Part shown: positions 45,398 through 54,970 of the stretch, one piece after another
How the letters are laid out: each line of letters begins with the position of its first letter
Numbering within the stretch: the first letter of the stretch is position 1
Assembly (NCBI GenBank): GCA_001603805.1
Contig: LUZY01000013.1
Location: forward strand, 598,723-662,722
DNA: 64,000 bases
From: Deferribacterales bacterium Deferri_01
Lineage (GTDB): Bacteria > Chrysiogenota > Deferribacteres > Deferribacterales > Geovibrionaceae
Direction: 5' to 3'
The notes under the pieces: model-generated
Databases searched by the model: none
What the model saw: only the letters and a program-made list of their open reading frames with translations
Told to the model about the DNA's origin: nothing
Translations under genes and position numbers: made by a program

Positions 45398-47287
45398 CTA
45401 AGGATGCCCTTTGAAGTATTTCAGCCCCACAGACAAAAACTTCGACATGTGATTAAGTGCTTTACGAAGCTTTTCCTGATTATACATAGACAGACTGTCA
45501 GGGTTCACAAATTTGCTTATACCCTCTCCTGCGTATGCCTGCCTTATCTGCTCATTCAGCGTTATATCCACAAGGATTTCATAGGCGTCCTGTGTCTGCG
45601 AAACAAGTTCATCCGAAAGAATCTTCTTACGCCGAAGATGTTTAAGCCGCTCAATAGTATTTAAATCATTCAGACCGCATTTCAGCGTAAAAGCACGGGT
45701 GACATCCACAATAAATGCCAGAGCCGCAACCTTCATATTCATTTTTCCGGCATGTTCTCCCTCTTTCTCAGTTATAAACTTGCCGAAAAGATTAATCGGC
45801 TTGCGCTGATTAGAATCGTTTTCAAGCATATATATAAGGAAAATGGGCTTCTGGGAAATTTTCATATTAATATACTCCCTGAGTTCCCAGACAAGCTTTT
45901 CATCACCTGCAAGCCCGTCATAATCGAAAACAATATTACTCCAGAGGATGCTTTTGCCTGCCGAGCCGTCCACCCAGTTTCTAACCTTGTTTTTCCAATC
46001 GGAAAGCCTCATGGACATTTCAGGGTTAGTCACCATAACGTTGCCGGGACATTTTTTGTAACCAACATATTCAAGGCTGTCTGTGAACATAGCCCCGAAT
46101 TTCAGAAACATTTCAATCTCCTCATCCGTTGCATCATCAGCAAAAATGAATCCGTTGTCCTGATCGGGGTCAAGCATCATCTCTTTACGCCCGCCGCTGC
46201 CCATTATAATGAGAGAGTGTCTGACTTTAGTTATATCGAAGCCTGTCTCGGCGGCAAACTTCTCAGCCGTGAGTCTGTAGACTTTTTTCTGTATATTAAG
46301 ATGCACAGAGGAAATAACGGGCAGAGCATCGTATGTGAGCCTAGAGCTGCTTACAACGCTCTCAGCTATTTTATAAAGACCCTGATAAGATGTACGAAGC
46401 TCATCCAGACCGGAAACACCTTCAATATATGTGCTGTGGATTGTGGTATTCCGGAAAAGAGAACGCATTATATCATTATTGGAAATAATTCCGACCGGCT
46501 TGTTTTTCATCGAAATAAGGGCATACTCCTGCGCTTTCGTCTGCATCTCACCCAATGCTTCCGCCAAAGGGAACTCAGCAGGCAGCACAAGGGGTTCTTT
46601 CTCCATGAAATTTTTCACGACCGGAGCCTGAAGACTGCTTTCAATATTTGAAAGAAACCTGTGAACCATGTGTTTGCTGGTAATAAGCCCCGCAAGGGAC
46701 TCGTTTTCATCCAGAACAGCAAGGGCGCCGATATTGTGTTCAGACATTATTTTGCCTGCATCCATTACGGTATCTGTTGTTTTTACAGTTATTACAGGGC
46801 TTGTCATATAGCTGCCCACGGGTTTATATGTGCGGGATTCAATATTACCCGTACTTTTCCCCGTGACTGCATTTATGCGTCCGGTGACAAGACCATAGAA
46901 ACGTTCCCTGAAGTCTTCGGAAACCTCCATAAGCTTATATATACTTAACTCAGGTATGAAGATAAGGTCGGAGTTGTCAGATGCCATTGCGCTGACATGA
47001 TACACAGACTTTCCCACGAAGTTTGAAAGCCCGGCAAAATCACCCTCAGCCGCAACAACCTTGAGACCGGAATCACTGTAAAGCTCCACACTGCCACTAT
47101 AAACAAGGTAGACTCCCTTGTGGTAGGATTCGCCTTTCTTAAAAAGCACTTCCCCCTGCTCCACAGATACAAACTCTCCTTTTTCAAGCAAAATCCGCAT
47201 ACGGGAATATTCAATACCTTTAAAAACATAAAATCTTGTGAGTCTGTCCAGAATATCTATTACTCCGTTCATGGAACTGATTTCCAT
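45398..47287 (-). CDS. Cyclic-nucleotide/CBS/DUF294 nucleotidyltransferase-like protein
   Basis: A 629-residue cytoplasmic signalling protein. A cyclic-nucleotide-binding domain covers about residues 15-115, two CBS repeats fall at about 155-280, and a DUF294 nucleotidyltransferase-like domain starts near 310. The latter has GSGGRKEMMLDPDQDNGFIF, the G[GS]...DxD nucleotidyltransferase motif. DUF294_C fills the rest. Such proteins occur beside acetate symporters and 3'-5' exonucleases and may uridylylate or adenylylate a target. The ATG has GGAGG five bases upstream; a frame 14 codons longer lacks one. Here the ActP operon lies next door, divergently. Confidence 0.85.
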   Translation of the reverse strand: MEISSMNGVIDILDRLTRFYVFKGIEYSRMRILLEKGEFVSVEQGEVLFKKGESYHKGVYLVYSGSVELYSDSGLKVVAAEGDFAGLSNFVGKSVYHVSAMASDNSDLIFIPELSIYKLMEVSEDFRERFYGLVTGRINAVTGKSTGNIESRTYKPVGSYMTSPVITVKTTDTVMDAGKIMSEHNIGALAVLDENESLAGLITSKHMVHRFLSNIESSLQAPVVKNFMEKEPLVLPAEFPLAEALGEMQTKAQEYALISMKNKPVGIISNNDIMRSLFRNTTIHSTYIEGVSGLDELRTSYQGLYKIAESVVSSSRLTYDALPVISSVHLNIQKKVYRLTAEKFAAETGFDITKVRHSLIIMGSGGRKEMMLDPDQDNGFIFADDATDEEIEMFLKFGAMFTDSLEYVGYKKCPGNVMVTNPEMSMRLSDWKNKVRNWVDGSAGKSILWSNIVFDYDGLAGDEKLVWELREYINMKISQKPIFLIYMLENDSNQRKPINLFGKFITEKEGEHAGKMNMKVAALAFIVDVTRAFTLKCGLNDLNTIERLKHLRRKKILSDELVSQTQDAYEILVDITLNEQIRQAYAGEGISKFVNPDSLSMYNQEKLRKALNHMSKFLSVGLKYFKGHP

Positions 47288-47915
47288 AAATCCTCCGAAA
47301 CGATTTTCAGCATCAGACTGAATATACAAAACAAGTATGCACGATAATCAACCGCCATTCTACACATCGCAAAACATGCCATGACAGCCTTTTTCCTTTG
47401 ATTATATACATATCGGATTTTTTTTAACAGACCAATTTTATACCTTCTGAAAATTTATACACTATTAATCATATAGAGTAAAACAAATATGACTTGTGTT
47501 TTAAAAGCTTATTACTGCATCAGATATATAAACATAAAACATTAATAAAAAACAATTTTCATTAAAAACTTATTTTTAAACATAAAATAAACACCCGCAT
47601 TAAACAAACCATTTATGAATTTATTTATTAATCATGAATTCTATACCACTGTCTCATTAATAATTAATCAAATAACTTTAAATAAACTTACATAGATATT
47701 AATTTTTTACACCTTATATCAACGTATTTGTAACATTATACAGTATTTGAATTAATAAAATCTTCTTGACAAATATCACTTATATAATTTAATAATACAT
47801 ACATAATATAAAGTAGTTTTAAATTAAGGCGCATACGGATTTAAACATGTATTAAACCGTATAATTGAAACTGCTTGTACTTTTATACTTTTTCTAAAAC
47901 AGGTAGGAGGTCTTT
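47288..47915. other. AT-rich divergent intergenic region
   Basis: About 630 bases separate the DUF294 gene from the DUF485-actP operon, with no credible reading frame. Composition is markedly AT-rich. A TTGACA at 47766 and a TATAAT at 47783 are too close (11 bases) to form a promoter; TTAATA at 47789 gives a 17-base spacing and is weak. The region should hold promoters for both operons. Confidence 0.5.
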
Positions 47916-48209
47916 ATGAACGCTCACGAAATCGTGAACTCTGACAGGTTCAAAAAGCTTGTCAGAAAGAGGTGGACTTTCAGCTACATAATGCTGGCAA
48001 TCCTCTTTGTTGTGTATTTCGGATATCTGTTCCTTATTTCGCTGGACAAGGAACAGATGATTCATCTCGTAACACCCAACATCACTCTGGGAATCGCTCT
48101 CTTTGTAGCAGTTATTGTAATCGCATGGGTTCTGACAATCATCTATGTTCTCTGGGCTAACAGCTCATATGACAAAGAAGTCGAAGAACTTAAAAAGATG
48201 CTGAAATAA
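47916..48209 (+). CDS. DUF485 membrane protein (YjcH-like)
   Basis: A 97-residue membrane protein of the DUF485 family, a constant companion of ActP acetate permeases. Two hydrophobic helices (about residues 22-43 and 58-80) are separated by a short acidic loop, and an RFKKLVRKRWTF segment precedes the first. AGGAGG lies six bases before the ATG. The permease gene starts 13 bases after its stop. Its role in the symporter is not established. Confidence 0.88.
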   Translation: MNAHEIVNSDRFKKLVRKRWTFSYIMLAILFVVYFGYLFLISLDKEQMIHLVTPNITLGIALFVAVIVIAWVLTIIYVLWANSSYDKEVEELKKMLK

Positions 48210-48222
48210 GGGAGACACGCTC

Positions 48223-49791
48223 ATGAATGAAGTTATTGCTCAGAGACTCGCAAACTTTCAGGCCGGCAAGGCAGACCCGATAGCACTTATTTTCTTTGCT
48301 ATAATAGTTGCCGGAACACTGATGATTACATACTGGGCTGCGAGAAAAACAAAAACCACTAGCGAATTCTACGCAGCAGGGCGCAGCGTAACAGGTTTTC
48401 AGAACGGTCTTGCCCTCGCCGGCGATTATATGTCTGCCGCTTCTTTCCTTGGTATATCAGGCATGGTTGCTCTCCGCGGTTATGACGGTGCAATATATGC
48501 TGTAGGCTGGCTTGTGGGATGGCCCGCTCTTATGTTCCTCATAGCAGAGCCTCTCAGAAACCTCGGTAAATTCACATTTGCAGATGTTGTTTCATCAAGG
48601 CTTAAAAACCGTCCCATCCGTATAGCATCCGCAGTCGGCGGCATCCTTGTTGTTCTCTGCTACACTATCGCTCAGATGGTGGGCGCCGGCAAGCTTATAC
48701 AGCTTATGTTCGGCATGCCTTATGAATTGGCTGAAATCCTTGTGGGCACAGTTATGCTTCTGTACGTTCTTTTCGGCGGAATGCTTGCTACAACATGGGT
48801 ACAGATAATCAAGGCTGTTCTTCTTCTGTTTGGTATAACTATTCTTGCGGGACTCGTTCTCTTCAAGTTCGGGTTCAACCCCGCAAACCTTTTCGGAGCA
48901 GTAAGCGACACATACGGATTTGAAACAATGTTCAAACCCGGCGGATTTGTAACAAGCCCCATAGAAGCCCTTTCCCTTGGTCTGGCGCTGATGTTCGGTC
49001 TGCTTGGTCTGCCCCACATCCTTATGAGATTCTTCACTGTGCCCGATGCTAAAGAAGCAAGAAAATCAGTTGCTTACGCAACAACTTTTATCGGATATTT
49101 CTATCTGGTTATCCCCATAGTCGGCTTCGGCGCAGCAGCCCTCGTCGGTCAGGAATTCATAACCGGAATAGATAAGGGTGGAAACATGGCTGCACCCATC
49201 CTTGCAGCGGCACTCGGCGGCAAACCTTTCCTCGGTTTCATCGCAGCAGTTGCTTTTGCTACAATTCTTGCGGTTGTTGCAGGTCTCACACTTGCCGCAT
49301 CTTCTGCAATGAGCCATGATATTTATGTAAGCGTGTTTAAGAAAGGTCAGGCTACTGAGGCGGAGCAGGTTAAAGTTGCAAGAATAGCAACAGTCGTATT
49401 CGGCGTTGCTGCAGTTGCTCTGGGAATCCTTTTCAAAAACCAGAACGTTGCCTTCCTCGTGGGTCTTGCATTTGCAATAGCAGCAAGTGCGAACTTCCCT
49501 GCCCTGCTTCTTTCTATTACATGGAAAAAGTTCAGCACAAGAGGCGCTGTATGGTCAATAATCGCAGGTGCAGTTTCTGCTTCCCTCTGCATTCTGTTCA
49601 GCCCTGTTATATGGGTTAACATTTTCGGATTTGAGAAAGCTATATTCCCCCTCAAAAACCCCGCTATCGTCTCTATGAGCATAGCTTTCCTTGCGGCTTA
49701 CATAGGTTCTGTAACGGCTCCTGAACCTGAGTCACAGGAAAAATTTGAGCAGGAAAAAATAAGAACATACCTCGGAGTAGGTGCGGAGTAA
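48223..49791 (+). CDS. actP: Cation/acetate symporter (ActP type)
   Basis: A 522-residue transporter of the solute:sodium symporter family, with about 13 helices. It imports acetate and related short acids with a cation. Recognisable parts are AGRSVTGFQNGLALAGDYMSAASFLG near residue 50, the LPHILMRFFTVPDA segment near 268, and VAGLTLAASSAMSHD near 355. Preceded by DUF485 in one operon. A strong terminator follows. The presence of a DUF294/CBS protein divergently upstream is a common arrangement for these permeases. Confidence 0.92.
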   Translation: MNEVIAQRLANFQAGKADPIALIFFAIIVAGTLMITYWAARKTKTTSEFYAAGRSVTGFQNGLALAGDYMSAASFLGISGMVALRGYDGAIYAVGWLVGWPALMFLIAEPLRNLGKFTFADVVSSRLKNRPIRIASAVGGILVVLCYTIAQMVGAGKLIQLMFGMPYELAEILVGTVMLLYVLFGGMLATTWVQIIKAVLLLFGITILAGLVLFKFGFNPANLFGAVSDTYGFETMFKPGGFVTSPIEALSLGLALMFGLLGLPHILMRFFTVPDAKEARKSVAYATTFIGYFYLVIPIVGFGAAALVGQEFITGIDKGGNMAAPILAAALGGKPFLGFIAAVAFATILAVVAGLTLAASSAMSHDIYVSVFKKGQATEAEQVKVARIATVVFGVAAVALGILFKNQNVAFLVGLAFAIAASANFPALLLSITWKKFSTRGAVWSIIAGAVSASLCILFSPVIWVNIFGFEKAIFPLKNPAIVSMSIAFLAAYIGSVTAPEPESQEKFEQEKIRTYLGVGAE

Positions 49792-49823
49792 ATCTTCCAT
49801 CTCTTTAATAACTTAAACAAAAC

Positions 49824-49853
49824 AAAAAAAGGAGCCTCACGGCTCCTTTTTTT
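49824..49853. terminator. Bidirectional terminator between actP and the GDPD gene
   Basis: AAAGGAGCC pairs with GGCTCCTTT around a four-base loop, with A and T runs at either side that serve both convergent genes. Confidence 0.9.
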
Positions 49854-50709
49854 ATGCTTTAATTAATTCCTTCAGAATGCTTTCAGCCCTGTCAGAAAAG
49901 ATCATATCAATACCCTGTATGGCTGCGAAACGTCTGTAAGCATTAATATCATTTACAGAATATATCCAGAGTTTCAGCCCGTTATCCTCACAGTATGAAA
50001 CAAGCTGCGGGCAGACAAGATTTTTTGCCACGCACACACCGCCCCTGGATTTGCGAATAATTTTCAAAAGTTTATCCGGCAGAGTCCGGCATCTCAGTGA
50101 ATGGAAATATCCCTGATAAAGCTCACGAGGAACAGACTCAAAAACATTTTTTCCTGTGAATACATTATATTTCTGTAATTTTATTCGGTTCTTTGAGAAA
50201 AACTCCGTAACCCTTCCCCTTAAGCCATATGCAAAAAGGCTCTGGTGTGAAAGGAATAAAGGAGCGGAAAAACCTTCCACATTGAAATTCATAAGAGAAA
50301 GGGCACACCAGGAAACAATGGCAACCTGCTTTTCCAAGCCGTATTTCTGTATAAGCCTGATATGTTCTTTCTCAAAACCGATGTCCTTAACATCCAGACA
50401 GAAAACTGTGTCAGGGGAAAACCTTTCCCTGAAAATTTTTAAGGAATCATCAAGGCGGGGAATAGGTTCATCCTGATATATCTTAATTTTATCAATATCT
50501 TTGCTATCGCTGGCAGGGAAGCTTAGTCCCTGCACATATGGATCGTGAAAGACATAAAGAACACCGTCCTTTGAAGCTCTGGTATCTATTTCAAAATATT
50601 TTACGGAGCTTTTTGCCGCCTCACAGAAGCCTGAAAAGGTATGCTCCGCCGGAGCATATCCCCTGAAACGGTGACTCAGAAGCTTTTCCGCAGGTGTTTT
50701 CATCATCAT
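49852..50709 (-). CDS. Glycerophosphodiester phosphodiesterase
   Basis: A 285-residue enzyme that hydrolyses glycerophosphodiesters to glycerol-3-phosphate and an alcohol. The N-terminal HRFRGYAPAEHT motif, the EIDTRASKDG segment with acidic metal ligands and the HDPYVQG motif are typical of GDPD. The TIM barrel ends with GIDMIFSDRAE. No signal peptide is seen, so it is probably cytoplasmic. Three consecutive ATG codons can start it; GGAGAGG lies six bases before the one used. A longer frame of 12 codons is unlikely. Confidence 0.88.
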   Translation of the reverse strand: MMMKTPAEKLLSHRFRGYAPAEHTFSGFCEAAKSSVKYFEIDTRASKDGVLYVFHDPYVQGLSFPASDSKDIDKIKIYQDEPIPRLDDSLKIFRERFSPDTVFCLDVKDIGFEKEHIRLIQKYGLEKQVAIVSWCALSLMNFNVEGFSAPLFLSHQSLFAYGLRGRVTEFFSKNRIKLQKYNVFTGKNVFESVPRELYQGYFHSLRCRTLPDKLLKIIRKSRGGVCVAKNLVCPQLVSYCEDNGLKLWIYSVNDINAYRRFAAIQGIDMIFSDRAESILKELIKA

Positions 50710-50739
50710 CTTCATCCTCTCCGGTGCAATATAACAAAT

Positions 50740-50755
50740 TGGCATGCGGACTGCT
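50740..50755 (+). promoter_or_regulatory. Possible sigma-54 promoter of the flagellar-type hypothetical gene
   Basis: TGGCAT-N5-CTGCT: the GG and GC dinucleotides are at the correct spacing; two bases differ from the core consensus. It lies about 25 bases before the ribosome site of the 50791 gene. Confidence 0.55.
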
Positions 50756-50790
50756 ACTTATAAAAAAACGAAAAAAACCGGAGGCAAAAA

Positions 50791-51234
50791 ATGCAGGTCA
50801 CAGCAAAAAGCATAATGCTGGAGCAGTATAATAAACTTCTTAAAAACGATACATCCGCCACTGTTTTATCAGCAAAACAGAGTGCCAGTCCTCTTCTGAT
50901 AGGTCAGACAGATACATCAAGCTCTTCATCCGCACTTGACACAGTGCAGATTTCTCAGGCAGCTCTTGATATGCTGAAAAGTTACACATCCGAAGATGCA
51001 ACAACAACGGAAGCGCAGAAAGCTGCTCTGGAAAAATTTTTCCAACTCGGCTCAAGCTTTTTCGGAACTGAAGGAAACACCAACCTTGAGGCTGTGCTGG
51101 CGGCACTGGAGGAAAACTTACAGGAAGGCGACAGTGACAGTCTGCTGAAAACCATAGCCGAATCAAACAGGGCAGCTAACGCAGGGAAAGGCTATATCAG
51201 CTACAATGCCGACCCTTCTTCACTTTCTGAATGA
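50791..51234 (+). CDS. Hypothetical protein, probably flagellum-linked
   Basis: A 147-residue protein with no recognised domain. It is Ser/Thr-rich in the first third, including a DTVQISQAALDML segment of the kind often found in flagellar and motility-related hypothetical proteins. Helical regions follow. GGAGG is eight bases before the ATG and a sigma-54-like promoter lies upstream. It overlaps the 3' end of bioD on the other strand by 34 bases. The flagellar link rests on these hints only. Confidence 0.6.
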   Translation: MQVTAKSIMLEQYNKLLKNDTSATVLSAKQSASPLLIGQTDTSSSSSALDTVQISQAALDMLKSYTSEDATTTEAQKAALEKFFQLGSSFFGTEGNTNLEAVLAALEENLQEGDSDSLLKTIAESNRAANAGKGYISYNADPSSLSE

Positions 51235-51806
51235 AGTTTTTTATCAAAATAATATAGAATTGAAGCGGGGATAAGCTTTTCTATAATCCCCGCATTTTTA
51301 CTGTCCGCCTCTGTTTCGGAAAAAAATCTGTTCATCGCAAAACCTTTGAAACAGACTCCTTTCTCAAACAGGAACGAACGGTTCAAAACCGCATCATTAA
51401 CGCACCCCAGCTTATCCGGAATAACTATAATTACACCTAAGCCGCACTTTCTGGGAATTTCCCAGGTCATATGTCTGTAATCCAGAGGAACGGCTATGCC
51501 GCCTGCTCCTTCCACTATGACAACTTCGGAAGTGTCTTCGTTTATCTCTCTCACAGCTTCATCAAACGGAAAGTTATCAAAACAAAGGCACGGAGCAACA
51601 GGAGGTTCGGCTGTAAAAAGTGTGCGGGCTTTGAAGATACCGGAAAAAGATTTAACAAAAGCGGCGTCATTATCTGCCGGATAACCTGTCTGTACAGGTT
51701 TTATGTATGACACATCCATGCCTTCATCATGAAAATGCTTCGCAAGGAGTGCGGAAAAAAATGTCTTTCCTACTCCTGTTCCGGAGCCGGAGATAAAGAA
51801 TCTCAC
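51201..51806 (-). CDS. bioD: Dethiobiotin synthetase
   Basis: Carboxylates and cyclises 7,8-diaminononanoate to dethiobiotin using ATP. The P-loop GTGVGKTF is at the N terminus, followed by KPVQTGYP and later VEGAGGIAVPL. The length of 201 residues fits. It overlaps bioA by four bases (ATGA), so it is translated downstream of bioA. The final 11 codons overlap the opposing hypothetical gene. Confidence 0.93.
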   Translation of the reverse strand: MRFFISGSGTGVGKTFFSALLAKHFHDEGMDVSYIKPVQTGYPADNDAAFVKSFSGIFKARTLFTAEPPVAPCLCFDNFPFDEAVREINEDTSEVVIVEGAGGIAVPLDYRHMTWEIPRKCGLGVIIVIPDKLGCVNDAVLNRSFLFEKGVCFKGFAMNRFFSETEADSKNAGIIEKLIPASILYYFDKKLHSESEEGSAL

Positions 51807-53143
51807 CCCAGCACCTCATCCACAGAATCACGGGCGATGCCAACAAGTGTTTCAACCTCGTCCTTACTGATCACATAAGGCGGCATGAAGTATATAATAT
51901 CACCAAGATTCCGAAGCAGAGCCCCATTCTCCACCGCCTTGCGGTAAATCTGAAATCCTGTGCGGAGACCGGACTCAAAAGGAATTTTCCCGTTTTTGTC
52001 TTTCACCAGCTCCACAGCAGACACAAAACCCGTGTGCCTTATCTCCCCTACATGCGGATTATCTGCAAAGGCGTCCTCTATACACTTTCTCATATGCTCA
52101 AACTTGGGCTTGTTTGTCTCTATAACATTCTCTTCACGGAAGATTTTCAACGTCTCCACCGCAACGGAACAGGCAAGAGGATTTCCGGTATAGCTGTGGC
52201 TGTGCAGAAAAGCCTTTCCTGTGGAGTAATCATCATAAAACCCGTAGAATATCTCATCCGTGGTCATAACAACACTAAGGGGCAGATAACCGGAGGTTAT
52301 CCCTTTGGAAAGGCAAAGCATGTCAGGGCAAACTCCCGCCTGTTCAAGGGCGAACATTGTGCCTGTTCTGCCGAAGCCCACTGCTATCTCATCAAAAATA
52401 AGGTGAATATCAAGCGCTGATGTGAGCCTGCGAAGCTTAACAAGATATTCCGGCGGGAACATCTTGAACCCTCCGGCACACTGTATCAAAGGCTCAACAA
52501 GAACAGCAGTAAGTATCTCTGCATTTTCTGTTAAAGCCTGTTCCATAAACCCGAAGCACTCAACAGCGCATTTTCCCCGTTTTTTCCCGCAGGGGCATCT
52601 GAAGCAGTCAGGACCCAGAACTTTGATATTTTCGATCATTATATCGCCGTATAGATCCGTATAGAGAGTCTCTCCGCAGACGGACAAACAGCCCAGAGTT
52701 TCACCGTGGTATCCGTCCGTAAGAAAAGCGTAGCGGTTCTTGCGTGTGTTGCCTGTGTTTTTACGGTATCCGTAGCTCATCTTCATTGCGGATTCAACGG
52801 CGGATGAACCGTTGTCAGCAAAGAAGATCTTATTCAATTCAGGCGGAGTGATACGCAGCAGCCCGTCAGCCACTTCTTCTGCGGGGCTGTGGGTTGTTCC
52901 GGCGAATATGACATGTTCAAGCCTTTCCGCCTGTTTTTTCAACGCACTGATCAGCCTTGGGTTGCAGTGACCGAAAAGGTTCACCCACCAGGAAGAGACG
53001 GCGTCTATATATTTTTTACCGTATCTGTCTATGAGATACACACCCTCCCCACGTTCAATTTCAAGAAGCGGGTGGGTTTCAAGGTCTTTCATCTGGGTAC
53101 ATGGATGCCAGATATTTGTCGGGCATTTTGAATCTGTTTTCAT
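51803..53143 (-). CDS. bioA: Adenosylmethionine-8-amino-7-oxononanoate aminotransferase
   Basis: PLP enzyme that transfers an amino group from S-adenosylmethionine to KAPA in biotin synthesis. IWHPCTQMKD at the N terminus, GHCNPRL, the FDEIAVGFGRTG motif, and the catalytic Lys in LSKGITSGYLPLS are visible. A TTG start 12 codons upstream is possible but the ATG here is preferred, though it has only a weak GAG ribosome site. It is divergent from bioF. Confidence 0.92.
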   Translation of the reverse strand: MKTDSKCPTNIWHPCTQMKDLETHPLLEIERGEGVYLIDRYGKKYIDAVSSWWVNLFGHCNPRLISALKKQAERLEHVIFAGTTHSPAEEVADGLLRITPPELNKIFFADNGSSAVESAMKMSYGYRKNTGNTRKNRYAFLTDGYHGETLGCLSVCGETLYTDLYGDIMIENIKVLGPDCFRCPCGKKRGKCAVECFGFMEQALTENAEILTAVLVEPLIQCAGGFKMFPPEYLVKLRRLTSALDIHLIFDEIAVGFGRTGTMFALEQAGVCPDMLCLSKGITSGYLPLSVVMTTDEIFYGFYDDYSTGKAFLHSHSYTGNPLACSVAVETLKIFREENVIETNKPKFEHMRKCIEDAFADNPHVGEIRHTGFVSAVELVKDKNGKIPFESGLRTGFQIYRKAVENGALLRNLGDIIYFMPPYVISKDEVETLVGIARDSVDEVLG

Positions 53144-53165
53144 AATTGTCACTCTACTATATTCG

Positions 53166-53193
53166 TTGACACCGTGCAAGCATGGGTTATATC
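53166..53193 (+). promoter_or_regulatory. Promoter of the bioF operon
   Basis: TTGACA, 16 bases and TATATC. The start site would fall only two or three bases before the bioF ATG, implying a nearly leaderless transcript. Confidence 0.5.
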
Positions 53194-53202
53194 CTTAAAA
53201 CT

Positions 53203-54357
53203 ATGAAAGAAAAACTTAAAGAAGAACTGGAAAAAATTAAATCGGAAGGACTTTACCGCAGTCTGCCTGACATTGATGAAGGTGCGGGAAAATATATTCT
53301 CGCCGGTGGAAAAAAGCTTCTGAACCTTGCCTCCAATAATTATCTGGGGATTTCAGAAAAAGAGGAGCTTGTAAGCGAATCCGCAGCGGCACTCCGCCTT
53401 TTCGGCTGCTCCAGCGGAGCTTCAAGGGTGGTAACGGGAAATTTCTCATTATATAACTCCCTCGAAAGAGAGATGGCGGAATTCAAAGAGACTGAAAGCT
53501 GTCTTGTTCTTAACACAGGATTCATGGCAAATCTCGCTGTGATAGCTTCTATAGCGACCCGCCACACCGCCGTTTTTTCAGATAAGCTGAACCACGCAAG
53601 CATAATTGACGGAATAAAACTCAGCGGGGCAAATCACATACGCTACCGCCACAACGATACTGCACATCTTGCAGAACTCCTTGAACAATATAAGGACACT
53701 AAAGAAAAAATAATCGTGACTGACAGTGTGTTCAGCATGGATGGCGACAGAGCTAATCTGGCTGAAATTGTTCAGCTCGCTGAAAGATACGGCGCTCTCA
53801 CTGTTGTGGATGAAGCTCACGCCACAGGGGTTCTGGGTCACGGCAGAGGTCTTGCACACGAACTTGGGCTGGAAAAACGCATAGATATCCATATGGGCAC
53901 ATTCAGCAAGGCTCTCGGTTCATTCGGTGCATATATCGCAGGAAACAGTGACATTACGGACTATATCCGCAACAAGGGCAGAGCATTCATTTTTACTACA
54001 TCTCTGCCTCCTGCGGTTATCGGGGCGAATATCGGCGCTCTCAAATGGCTGAAACACAATCCGGACAGCGGTTATAATCTTCTGCAAAAGGCAGAAAACC
54101 TACGAAGTGCGCTTAATAAGGCAGGTTTTGACACGGCTGATTCCTCAACACAGATAATCCCTGTTATAATAGGAGACAACTTTGCTGTTCAGCAGGCGGG
54201 AAAACTTCTGGAAGACGCCGGGATCAAAGTGGGGGTAATCCGTCCTCCAACTGTCCCTGAAGGTACAGCGAGGCTTCGGCTTTCTGTCCGCCTTGATCTG
54301 AATGATGACGAAATCCTGCATGTTATATCTTCCGTAAGGGGGCTGAAAAATGCTTAA
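53203..54357 (+). CDS. bioF: 8-amino-7-oxononanoate synthase
   Basis: PLP enzyme that joins pimeloyl-ACP or CoA with alanine to give KAPA. LNLASNNYLGIS at the N terminus, VDEAHATGVLG, and the PLP Lys in GTFSKALGSFGAY are standard. The start was chosen because MKEKLKEELEK is the usual BioF beginning; an ATG seven codons upstream lies within the predicted promoter. Neither has a clear ribosome site. It leads a three-gene operon with an esterase and bioC, each overlapping the next. Confidence 0.92.
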   Translation: MKEKLKEELEKIKSEGLYRSLPDIDEGAGKYILAGGKKLLNLASNNYLGISEKEELVSESAAALRLFGCSSGASRVVTGNFSLYNSLEREMAEFKETESCLVLNTGFMANLAVIASIATRHTAVFSDKLNHASIIDGIKLSGANHIRYRHNDTAHLAELLEQYKDTKEKIIVTDSVFSMDGDRANLAEIVQLAERYGALTVVDEAHATGVLGHGRGLAHELGLEKRIDIHMGTFSKALGSFGAYIAGNSDITDYIRNKGRAFIFTTSLPPAVIGANIGALKWLKHNPDSGYNLLQKAENLRSALNKAGFDTADSSTQIIPVIIGDNFAVQQAGKLLEDAGIKVGVIRPPTVPEGTARLRLSVRLDLNDDEILHVISSVRGLKNA

Positions 54358-54970
54358 ATTTGTTTCCGGCTGGGCAGGCTTTCCTGCTCTTTTTCCGCAT
54401 ATTTCCTCACGATATCCGTTTTATCTTCCATTTGTAACCCACACAGAACAGGATATTGAAACAGCCTTGGAAGAAGGCGGGGAATATTTAGCCGGATGGT
54501 CAACAGGGGCACATATTATTCTGAAAAATATAGATAAAATAATGGATAAATATGAAAAGATTTTCCTTTTTGCCCCTTTCATAAGTTTCTGCGATTACTT
54601 CCATACTCAGGTCATTATGCTTATGATAAAAAAGATGAAGCGTGATCCGCAGGCAGTTCTTCATGATTTTTATGATAAATGCGGCATAACCGGATTTCAG
54701 CCGGAAACCGATACTAATATAACAAACGGGCTAATCGAAGGGCTTGAGTTCCTCATGACCAGCCGGGCTAATGCGGAAGGTCTTAACGCAGCTGAAAAGG
54801 TTATCCTTGTGCAGGGTGCAAATGATATGATAGTTAATTTCCGTGCCAGTGAGGATGTTGCGGACATGCTCCACGGAGAAAAGCTTATCACCCTTGAATG
54901 CGGGCACTATATAAAAGAAAGCAGGATATCTGACATCATATATGAAAATACACATAAAAAGATTTTTTGA
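54350..54970 (+). CDS. Alpha/beta hydrolase, probable pimeloyl-ACP methyl ester esterase
   Basis: A 206-residue hydrolase between bioF and bioC. A GWSTGA nucleophile elbow (Ser near residue 52), an Asp in QGANDMIVN near 165, and a His in ECGHYIKE near 188 form a plausible catalytic triad. Position and length suggest it fills the role of BioH, BioG or BioV, releasing pimeloyl-ACP from its methyl ester. The sequence is not a close match to any of these that I recognise. It overlaps bioF by eight bases and bioC by 29 bases. Confidence 0.72.
   Translation: MLKFVSGWAGFPALFPHISSRYPFYLPFVTHTEQDIETALEEGGEYLAGWSTGAHIILKNIDKIMDKYEKIFLFAPFISFCDYFHTQVIMLMIKKMKRDPQAVLHDFYDKCGITGFQPETDTNITNGLIEGLEFLMTSRANAEGLNAAEKVILVQGANDMIVNFRASEDVADMLHGEKLITLECGHYIKESRISDIIYENTHKKIF

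Noticed and set aside
45752-46651. A long + strand frame of 299 codons opposite the DUF294 gene
   Set aside because: It lies fully inside a well-supported gene on the other strand, has no ribosome site and shows only shadow composition.
47766-47794. Sigma-70 promoter TTGACA/TATAAT before the DUF485 gene
   Set aside because: The boxes are only 11 bases apart; the alternative -10 is weak.
53144-53202. BirA operator between bioA and bioF
   Set aside because: Half-sites resembling GTTGACACC and GGTTATAT match the known operator too poorly.
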